A program made the position numbers and the translations under genes. A DNA stretch of 11,242 nt from UBA2160 sp964588665 (GTDB taxonomy: Bacteria > Chloroflexota > Dehalococcoidia > Lucifugimonadales > UBA1123), in NCBI GenBank assembly GCA_964588665.1, contig CAZPQQ010000095.1, positions 1-11,242 of the forward strand. Direction: 5' to 3'. Positions 6,925 through 11,242 of this stretch are shown here, one piece after another (position 1 is the first letter of the stretch; each line of letters opens with the position of its first letter). A model generated the notes under the pieces. The model did no database searches. It was given only the letters and a program-made list of their open reading frames with translations, and was not told the origin of the DNA.

Positions 6925-7290
6925 CTAGTCGAACATCTCGGTCGTGCTGTCGGGCGTGGTCAGGGATATGTGAGAGAACGCGGACCCGTCGGTGGCGCCG
7001 TGCCAGTGTTTCTCACCAGCCGGGATGAAGGCCGTATCGCCCGGACCCATCTCGATCTGCTCGGTCTCACTGGCTACATAGCCCTTGCCGTCGGTGGCGT
7101 AGAGGATCTGGTCGCTGGTGTGTGTGTGGAACTTGTTCTTGGCGCCCGCCGCGAAATTCACCATGGAGAAGTTGTAGAATTTGGTCTTGTCTCCGCCCAC
7201 GATCGGCTGCCGGGTAACCTTGCCTCCGTAAAATAAGGGGGCGTTTGAGGCGTCTTCTTCAGGTACCGAGCCGTTCTTGATAACTTCCAT
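6925..7290 (-). CDS. Cupin-domain protein
   Basis: This is a single-domain cupin of 121 residues, a small beta-barrel that usually binds a metal. The ATG at 7290 has a perfect ribosome site, AAGGAGG, six bases upstream; the open frame continues to 7323 but lacks one there. Cupin motif 1 is visible as FHTHTSDQILYATDGKG, with two histidines but Gln in place of the usual Glu. Motif 2 is GDTAFIPAGEKHWHGA, supplying another histidine. The missing Glu ligand weakens, but does not exclude, metal-dependent activity. Members of this small-cupin group include quercetinase-like enzymes and proteins of unknown role, and the sequence does not decide between them. The gene lies 83 bases after aroH and about 100 bases before the protease, all leftward, so co-transcription is possible though the gaps are large. 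No signal peptide is seen. Confidence 0.85.
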   Translation of the reverse strand: MEVIKNGSVPEEDASNAPLFYGGKVTRQPIVGGDKTKFYNFSMVNFAAGAKNKFHTHTSDQILYATDGKGYVASETEQIEMGPGDTAFIPAGEKHWHGATDGSAFSHISLTTPDSTTEMFD

Positions 7291-7373
7291 CCAGGTCCTC
7301 CTTTTCGCCGTGGACCGGCGCAACAGCCATTAGAATGTTTAATGCGATGGAAACGACGGGCACTCGACAGGGG

Positions 7374-7748
7374 CTAGGAGGTCCTGCCGTCTCGAGTCCG
7401 CAGGTGGGCGGCGCCTCGAAGGTACACGTTGTTGATCTCCTGGGGAGACCGGTCGGTGTTGACCAGGACCATGACCCTTATGCACTTGGGTTGACCGCCC
7501 GCGACATCCATTTCGTTGCTGCTCATGAGCGCAACGTAGTCCCAGCCGAGATACTTTCTCGCGGCGGCGGCAGGGAACGACGCGTCCAGGTCTTTGGTCG
7601 TGGAAAAGGTCGCCGCGGCGATGTCGTCGACGGCAATGTCGTTGGCCTCGACCAGTCTCTCCAGCATCTCGCGGGTGGCCTCTTGAATCGAGGCCTCGGT
7701 GTTTTCGTCGGCGGTTGTCGCGCCTCTAAATCCTCGGACCTTTGCCAT
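7374..7748 (-). CDS. aroH: Chorismate mutase, AroH type
   Basis: This is a monofunctional chorismate mutase of the Bacillus subtilis AroH fold (trimeric, EC 5.4.99.5). It turns chorismate into prephenate, the branch to phenylalanine and tyrosine. The protein has 124 residues, the family length. It opens VRGFRGATTADENT and contains DLDASFPAAAARKYLGW, NEMDVAGGQPKCIRV and NNVYLRGAAHLR. By alignment with the B. subtilis enzyme from memory, active-site residues Arg8, Glu79, Arg91, Tyr109 and Arg117 are conserved, while the residue matching Cys75 is Ser76. The ATG lies two bases after the trpA stop with no clear ribosome site of its own, so translation is probably coupled to trpA. Pairing of a trp gene with chorismate mutase puts two competing branches of chorismate use on one message. 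Confidence 0.93.
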   Translation of the reverse strand: MAKVRGFRGATTADENTEASIQEATREMLERLVEANDIAVDDIAAATFSTTKDLDASFPAAAARKYLGWDYVALMSSNEMDVAGGQPKCIRVMVLVNTDRSPQEINNVYLRGAAHLRTRDGRTS

Positions 7749-7750
7749 AC

Positions 7751-8557
7751 TCAGTCACTCGTTCCGTTGAGTCCCTTTAAGCCCCGCACAAACCGGCGGG
7801 CCGTATCCAATGCAGCGTCGGCGGGCGATTTCGCAACGGCATCCAGAAGCGCGCTCGCGACGATCACCCCATCGGCGAACTCGCTGATTTGCTCGACGTG
7901 CTCACGCTGGGAGACGCCGAATCCGACCAGGACGGGAAGGTCCGTGTACCGGCGTATTCTGCCCACGAAATCGGACACGCCTGACGACATCGAGCTCCTG
8001 GCTCCAGTCACTCCAGCGAGGCTCACGCAGTATATAAAGCCGGAAGCCCCTTTGCAAGACTCCTCGATCCGGGAGTCGGGCGAGGTCGGCGCCAGCAGAG
8101 GGATCAGGTGGATGCCAACGCTATTGCATGCGTCCCTGAAGTCGCCGGACTCCTCGGTCGGCAGGTCGGGGACGATGATGCCGTCGAGTCCGGCTGACGA
8201 TGCGTCGGTCAAGAACCGGTCCACGCCGTAGCGCAGAAACGGATTGTAGTAGCCCATGAACACGAGCGGCGCCTCGACGCCGCTAGCACGCAGCCGCATC
8301 AGGAACTCGATCGAAGACGCGACGTTGACACCGTGTTTCAGCGCCTCGTAGCTGGTCATTTGAATCGTGGGGCCGTCCGCCAACGGATCGCTGAACGGTA
8401 TTCCCAGCTCGAGCATGTCGCCGCCCGCGTCCAGCACCGTCTTGGCCAGCGCCTCAGACATCGGAACGTCTGGGAAACCGACGGTGACGAACGGCGCCAA
8501 GGCTGATTGCCCGGCGGCCCTGAGACGTTGAAAGGTTGTGTCGATTCTGTTGGGCAT
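7751..8557 (-). CDS. trpA: Tryptophan synthase alpha chain
   Basis: This is the alpha subunit of tryptophan synthase (EC 4.2.1.20). It cleaves indole-3-glycerol phosphate to indole and glyceraldehyde 3-phosphate, normally in complex with TrpB. The protein has 268 residues, the standard size. The catalytic pair is present as Glu50 in MLELGIPFSDP and Asp61 in PLADGPTIQ. Phosphate-binding stretches SLAGVTGARSS and VLVGFGVS are also there. The ATG at 8557 follows GGAGG with a spacing of seven bases; the open frame extends to 8776, but that part does not resemble TrpA. trpB, which usually sits just before trpA, is absent. Upstream there is instead a 437-base gap with a repeat element, so trpA here starts its own transcript or has been moved away from the trp operon. 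aroH follows two bases after its TGA stop. Confidence 0.97.
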   Translation of the reverse strand: MPNRIDTTFQRLRAAGQSALAPFVTVGFPDVPMSEALAKTVLDAGGDMLELGIPFSDPLADGPTIQMTSYEALKHGVNVASSIEFLMRLRASGVEAPLVFMGYYNPFLRYGVDRFLTDASSAGLDGIIVPDLPTEESGDFRDACNSVGIHLIPLLAPTSPDSRIEESCKGASGFIYCVSLAGVTGARSSMSSGVSDFVGRIRRYTDLPVLVGFGVSQREHVEQISEFADGVIVASALLDAVAKSPADAALDTARRFVRGLKGLNGTSD

Positions 8558-8994
8558 TCTGATGCCTCCGGTTTCAGATGTGTTGTTGACGAGATTCGGC
8601 CGGCGATTGAGACGCTCAGCAACTCCCGACAGGGTCATCGCGAATGTCTGGGTTTTCCGCCTGTGTTGAGTATGACCATGTCGGCAAGGCGAACAATGCG
8701 TGGGGGAGTTAGTGTGGCGTCGCGCTTGGTCTGGGTCAAGAGCGGCCACACGGACATCCGTAGGGGAGGGTTTCAAACCCTCCCGCCTGGTTCCGAGGGT
8801 GTAGTCTGTCGTTCCGAGGATACACCTTGCCCGTTGGTATTTCCATGCTTATTTACCCCGTAAGGCACGGGAGGGTTTGAAACCCTCCCCTACGACCTGT
8901 TCTTGGGTTGCTGTCTGTCCAACCAGCCTGCGCGATGCGTCTCGGGGACATCCCGGATTCGCAACGGCAAACCAGCATATCACCGCCCGAGCCG
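8558..8994. other. Intergenic region with repeat element upstream of trpA
   Basis: No gene is supported in these 437 bases. The middle holds the composite palindromic repeat (8759-8894). Nearer trpA, a leftward TTGACC (revcomp of 8734-8739) could be a -35 box, but the hexamer 17 bases on (CACACT) is a poor -10. Open frames through the region carry peptide such as EGFKPSRALRGK, a typical translation of this repeat and not a protein. No attenuator or tRNA-like structure for trp control was found. Confidence 0.5.
8759..8894. repeat. Composite inverted repeat: two 27-bp palindromic arms
   Basis: Arm one (8759-8785) and arm two (8868-8894) are exact reverse complements over 27 bases, separated by 82 bases. 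Each arm is also a palindrome by itself: GGGAGGGTTT, one base, AAACCCTCCC. The spacer contains a further inverted pair, GGTGTA (8798-8803) and TACACC (8821-8826), and a direct repeat TTCCGAGG (8791 and 8812). This looks like a BIME- or MITE-like intergenic element without coding capacity. It lies between two leftward genes and could also act as a bidirectional transcription brake. Confidence 0.85.
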
Positions 8995-9735
8995 TCACGA
9001 GCTCGTGGCTGCCAATGCCGCAACCACCGCCAACAGGTTCTGGGAGGAGTGCGCGGCCATCGGGATCCACAGCGACCGGGTCTTGACGTAGACGGCTCCT
9101 AGTATCAGACCAATGCCAAAAATCGGCAAAGCGGTGCTGATCGTCATGTGGGCGACAGAGAACAGGGCCGCGCTGACCACCACGCCCCAGACCGAGCCGT
9201 ATCGAGACGCGACGCCCTGGAGCAGGAAGCCTCGGAAGAAAACCTCCTCGGCCAACGGCACCCATGTCGCCAGAGCCGCCGCGATCATCGTTTGTTGCAG
9301 CGCTCCACCGCCCAGCAACTCGTCCGGAATCGGTTCCGGCGACAATCGATCGATGCCCAGCGCGGTGGTCGTGAGAGCGTAGACTCCGGTCACCGCCATG
9401 CTTCCCAACAGCGCCGCCGGCGCCAACCAAGCCAGACGCAACGACCGCAGTCGCCGGAACCCAAGGATTGCCCAGCCTGTGGCGTGTTTCCCGATGCCAA
9501 AGGTCCAGACGGCATAGAGCAGAATTGCTTCGGAGGCGAACGCGAACCAGGGAGCGATTCGGAGCCGTTGGTCTTCGTTCAGGAGCGTGGAAGCGAATCC
9601 CACCACTAACAAGAACGCAAGGAATGCCACGAACACGACGCCTGTGGCGACAGCGGTGTCTTGGATGGACCAAGGCACGTGGACGCTTCCACGTGTCAGG
9701 GTCGTATCCGGGTCCCAGTCGCGTGCATCTCGCAT
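8995..9735 (-). CDS. CPBP-family intramembrane metalloprotease
   Basis: This multi-pass membrane protein of the CPBP (CAAX protease and bacteriocin-processing, Abi) family has 246 residues from the chosen start. The three family motifs are clear in the C-terminal half: AEEVFFRGFL (the EExxxR glutamates), FSVAHMT (FxxxH) and MAAHSSQN (HxxxN/D), which together form the metal-dependent active site inside the membrane. Six or more hydrophobic helices are seen. The ATG at 9735 has GAGGGA nine bases upstream; ATG 9756 and GTG 9774 are in frame and possible. Bacterial members serve in bacteriocin self-immunity or peptide maturation, but no peptide or bacteriocin gene is visible nearby, so its role stays open. 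It lies about 145 bases downstream of the MBL gene in the same direction. Confidence 0.9.
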   Translation of the reverse strand: MRDARDWDPDTTLTRGSVHVPWSIQDTAVATGVVFVAFLAFLLVVGFASTLLNEDQRLRIAPWFAFASEAILLYAVWTFGIGKHATGWAILGFRRLRSLRLAWLAPAALLGSMAVTGVYALTTTALGIDRLSPEPIPDELLGGGALQQTMIAAALATWVPLAEEVFFRGFLLQGVASRYGSVWGVVVSAALFSVAHMTISTALPIFGIGLILGAVYVKTRSLWIPMAAHSSQNLLAVVAALAATSS

Positions 9736-9879
9736 CGAAGCCCGTCCCTCGACCATCCCTCTCCCCGGCTTCACGACCGCAAAGCCGGGAGAGTCTGTAG
9801 CTGAGGGACACTCTCGTCCGCCTGGGGCGGACCGGCATCGGGGCCAAGCCCTTCTGCACCCCCATTGTTCCGCTGCCCG

Positions 9880-10530
9880 CTAGGACTTCAGCCATTCCAC
9901 ATCGCCGCTTAGGTCGGCGGGATGTTCTTTGGAAGCGAAGACCTCGTATTTGCCTCGTTCGGTTTTGAGGTCTCCATCGTCGCCGTGTCCGGCGTATATG
10001 CGAACATCGTCGCCAAGCACGAACAGGCTCTGGGTGATGCTCTCGATCAATTGACGTAGATTCTCCGGCGACCCGGTTCTGCCAGGTCCGTTTGGGAACA
10101 GCGTATCCCCCGAGAACAGGTGGCCGTTCGTCGTGAAACAAGTCGAGCCGGGCGTATGGCCTGGAGTCGCGAGGGCGTTCAAGGTAATCGTGCCGGCCGT
10201 GATCGTGTCGCCGTCTTTGAGCAGTCCGTCCGCTTGTTTGGACAGCTCTTTCAGCGCATCTGCGTCCGGGCTCCCGATCGACACAGGTGCGTCGATGGCG
10301 GACGTGACCTCGTCGAAGCCGGCGAGATGGTCGAAGTGGTTGTGGGTGATCAGGATGTGCTTGACGTCGGTCTGTTTCGCCGCCTCGATCAAAGCGGCCG
10401 GGTCCTGCGGCGTGTCGATCAAAATGCTCTGGTTCGTCTCCGGGCAGACGACCAGATACGCGTTGTTGTCGTATGGTCCGCATTTGATCTTGTGAATCGT
10501 AATCGAGCTGTCCTGGAATTGGAGCGGCAT
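9880..10530 (-). CDS. MBL-fold metallo-hydrolase (glyoxalase II-like)
   Basis: This cytoplasmic hydrolase of the metallo-beta-lactamase superfamily has 216 residues. The dinuclear metal motif THNHFDH (T-H-x-H-x-D-H) is complete. Later ligands follow in order: His of ATPGHTPGS, Asp of LFSGDTLFP, and His of IYAGHGDDG. This order is that of the glyoxalase II/RNase Z-like group with no extra substrate domain, so a thioester or related small-molecule hydrolase is likely, but the substrate is not determined. The ATG at 10530 follows AGGAG with a spacing of six bases. An in-frame ATG at 10578 exists but falls on the arm of a palindrome and has no good ribosome site. Transcription comes from a near-consensus promoter at 10594-10621. 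The last bases end in TAG at 9880. Confidence 0.93.
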   Translation of the reverse strand: MPLQFQDSSITIHKIKCGPYDNNAYLVVCPETNQSILIDTPQDPAALIEAAKQTDVKHILITHNHFDHLAGFDEVTSAIDAPVSIGSPDADALKELSKQADGLLKDGDTITAGTITLNALATPGHTPGSTCFTTNGHLFSGDTLFPNGPGRTGSPENLRQLIESITQSLFVLGDDVRIYAGHGDDGDLKTERGKYEVFASKEHPADLSGDVEWLKS

Positions 10531-10559
10531 GGGCGTCTCCTGGCAATCCGTATCGGTGT

Positions 10560-10578
10560 ATGACGCCGATGGCGTCAT
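10560..10578. promoter_or_regulatory. 19-bp dyad in the MBL leader (possible operator)
   Basis: ATGACGCC, three bases GAT, then GGCGTCAT make a perfect 8-3-8 inverted repeat. It sits just downstream of the predicted transcription start of the MBL gene (near 10587) and before its ribosome site. This is the position and shape of a repressor operator; as RNA it could fold into a hairpin in the leader. No regulator gene is seen in the window. Confidence 0.45.
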
Positions 10579-10593
10579 CTTCGGGTTTGTGTG

Positions 10594-10621
10594 ATTATAG
10601 CAACGGGGGACAGGGCGTCAA
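10594..10621 (-). promoter_or_regulatory. Strong sigma-70-type promoter of the MBL gene
   Basis: Reading leftward, TTGACG (complement of 10616-10621) is followed after 16 bases by a perfect TATAAT (complement of 10594-10599). TGC stands directly before the -10 box, so it also has the extended -10 TGn. This is the best promoter in the window. The predicted start is near 10587, about 57 bases before the MBL ATG. Confidence 0.75.
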
Positions 10622-10633
10622 GCGTACGAGGCA

Positions 10634-10656
10634 CGATTGGCGCGCTTCACCAATCG
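10634..10656. promoter_or_regulatory. 23-bp dyad upstream of the 90-residue protein gene
   Basis: CGATTGG and CCAATCG form a perfect 7-bp inverted repeat with a 9-base spacer. It lies in the 160-base region between the divergent MBL gene and the small plus-strand gene, beyond the -35 box of the MBL promoter. A dimeric regulator site is plausible. TTGGCG within its left arm could serve as a rightward -35 box, but no good -10 follows. Confidence 0.35.
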
Positions 10657-10693
10657 ACGAATTCGGATAGCCACTCGGGTGAGGAGCGGTCAG

Positions 10694-10966
10694 ATGGCGA
10701 CGAACGGGATAACGGTTAAGCAGGACTCCGGCGGGAATCGGGTCGAGTTGCAATGCGAACACCGGAACGGTCTTTTGTACGTCGTTCCAACCGATACAAG
10801 CTGGGTTTGCTCGCCGGAACTGATGCACGCGCACTCCCTCGCCGGGTTTTTCAGCGATCTGGCGGAGCTGGATGACGGGCGAGTGCATGAAATCATGCAG
10901 CGTTGGGGGCTGTACTATCGAAGGCGGCCGACCCAGGCTATCGACAGTGAAGAAGGGTCCGAGTAA
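10694..10966 (+). CDS. Small protein of unknown function (90 residues)
   Basis: I do not recognise a family. The ATG at 10694 has GAGGAG (10681-10686) seven bases upstream, a strong ribosome site, so the gene is probably real; the open frame begins at 10637 but lacks a good site there. The protein is soluble, without signal peptide or membrane helix. It has a polar N-terminus (MATNGITVKQDSGG), a middle with two separate cysteines and aromatic residues (VELQCEH, TSWVCSPELM), a short helical part (SLAGFFSDLAELDD), and a basic-then-acidic tail (YYRRRPTQ, DSEEGSE). The two cysteines are 22 residues apart and no zinc motif is formed. It is divergent from the MBL gene and shares its control region. 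A regulatory or accessory role is only a guess. Confidence 0.6.
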   Translation: MATNGITVKQDSGGNRVELQCEHRNGLLYVVPTDTSWVCSPELMHAHSLAGFFSDLAELDDGRVHEIMQRWGLYYRRRPTQAIDSEEGSE

Positions 10967-11015
10967 GTCCTTCTCAACCGTTCGCCCGATGAGGGGCGAT
11001 CGACGGCCCTACGAC

Positions 11016-11043
11016 AAGTCCCGACCCCGACGTGTCGGGACTT
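11016..11043. repeat. Perfect 10-bp stem-loop downstream of the small gene
   Basis: AAGTCCCGAC and GTCGGGACTT pair perfectly with an 8-base loop. It lies 50 bases after the small gene's stop. No T-run follows on either strand, so it fits an intergenic repeat hairpin better than an intrinsic terminator, although it may help end the transcript. The preceding GAGGGGCGATCGACGGCCCT (10991-11010) also looks like part of a dispersed repeat. Confidence 0.6.
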
Positions 11044-11063
11044 CCAAGTAACTGCTCCCAAGT

Positions 11064-11147
11064 TGTCATCCTGAGCGAAGCCGAATGATCTGGTTAGATG
11101 CGACGATTTTCGCCCTGCGAGGCCCCAAATGCTTCGCTGCGCTCAGA
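11064..11147. repeat. Imperfect palindromic intergenic repeat (TGTCATCCTGAGCGAAG type)
   Basis: The left part reads TGTCATCCTGAGCGAAGC and the right part (about 11131-11146) reads GCTTCGCTGCGCTCAG, whose reverse complement CTGAGCGCAGCGAAGC repeats the left core with one extra motif unit. About 50 bases separate the arms. The layout is that of a small non-coding repeat often scattered between genes in metagenomic genomes of this kind (from memory). No gene is supported from 10967 to the window end. Confidence 0.6.
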
Positions 11148-11242
11148 ACTTGTGAACAATTGCAGAGATCACCTGTTTCAAGTTCGGAAGGCGACTGTTG
11201 ACGGAAATTGGGCTTGATCTTCCAAATGGATCGTGGCTGGTC

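Noticed and set aside
8558..8640. In-frame N-terminal extension or leader peptide of trpA (MTLSGVAERLNRRP...)
   Set aside because: It has no Trp codons and no stop before trpA, and the ATG at 8557 has an ideal GGAGG site and gives exactly the family length.
8759..8894. CRISPR array
   Set aside because: There are only two units, in opposite orientation, with an 82-base spacer and no cas gene.
9816..9832. Hairpin GTCCGCC-TGG-GGCGGAC after the MBL gene as a terminator
   Set aside because: The stem is perfect but no T-run follows on the minus strand; too little to call it a terminator.
9880..10530. Persulfide dioxygenase partner of the rhodanese (ETHE1/BLH type)
   Set aside because: The MBL protein keeps the full two-metal motif, is nearly 5 kb away and on a separate transcript; no sign of a functional pair.
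8849..10546. A 565-codon open frame on the minus strand across the repeat, the CPBP gene and the MBL gene
   Set aside because: It is an Arg- and Gly-rich out-of-frame reading of two clear genes; its end is the translated palindromic repeat (EGFKPSRALRGK).

Overview
The window looks like a piece of a metagenome-assembled genome from an uncultivated, moderately GC-rich bacterium. Standard code is used: TGA terminates the MFS, trpA and other genes. Palindromic repeats of the type GGGAGGGTTT/AAACCCTCCC and TGTCATCCTGAGCGAAG sit between genes; I associate these with Chloroflexota (Dehalococcoidia/SAR202-like) assemblies. That placement is from memory and weak. A run of exactly 100 N (5615-5714) is a scaffold gap, and three genes carry single-base frameshifts, so indel error or local decay must be kept in mind.

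Layout. 1-1693 (minus): the first 50 codons of an ABC transporter ATPase, cut off at base 53/54 by unrelated sequence that resembles an insertion-sequence end, preceded in the same direction by a DHA2-type MFS exporter. 2094-5266 (plus): an amidase-signature hydrolase, a small four-helix membrane protein (one frameshift), and a two-domain sulfurtransferase (one frameshift). 5446-8557 (minus): an apparent leftward gene run made of trpA, aroH-type chorismate mutase, a cupin, and a secreted trypsin-like protease with a DUF11-like repeat region and a C-terminal sorting-type tail. 8995-10530 (minus): a CPBP intramembrane protease and an MBL-fold hydrolase with a strong promoter. 10694-10966 (plus): a 90-residue protein of unknown function. 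The right end holds only repeats.

The most interesting object is the sulfurtransferase. In its C-terminal rhodanese domain the catalytic cysteine of the CxGGxRA loop is replaced by an in-frame TGA (5129-5131). The reading frame and the family similarity continue for 44 more residues to a proper stop. Directly after the TGA lies a perfect 6-bp stem with a 5-base loop carrying G at its second position, starting 16 bases downstream, which fits a bacterial SECIS element. I read this as a probable selenocysteine rhodanese. The alternative is a nonsense mutation in a gene that also has a frameshift.

Other points: chorismate mutase is two bases from trpA, so aromatic amino acid synthesis genes are coupled here although no trpB lies next to trpA. 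The MBL gene and the divergent 90-residue gene share a control region with a near-consensus promoter and two perfect dyads.
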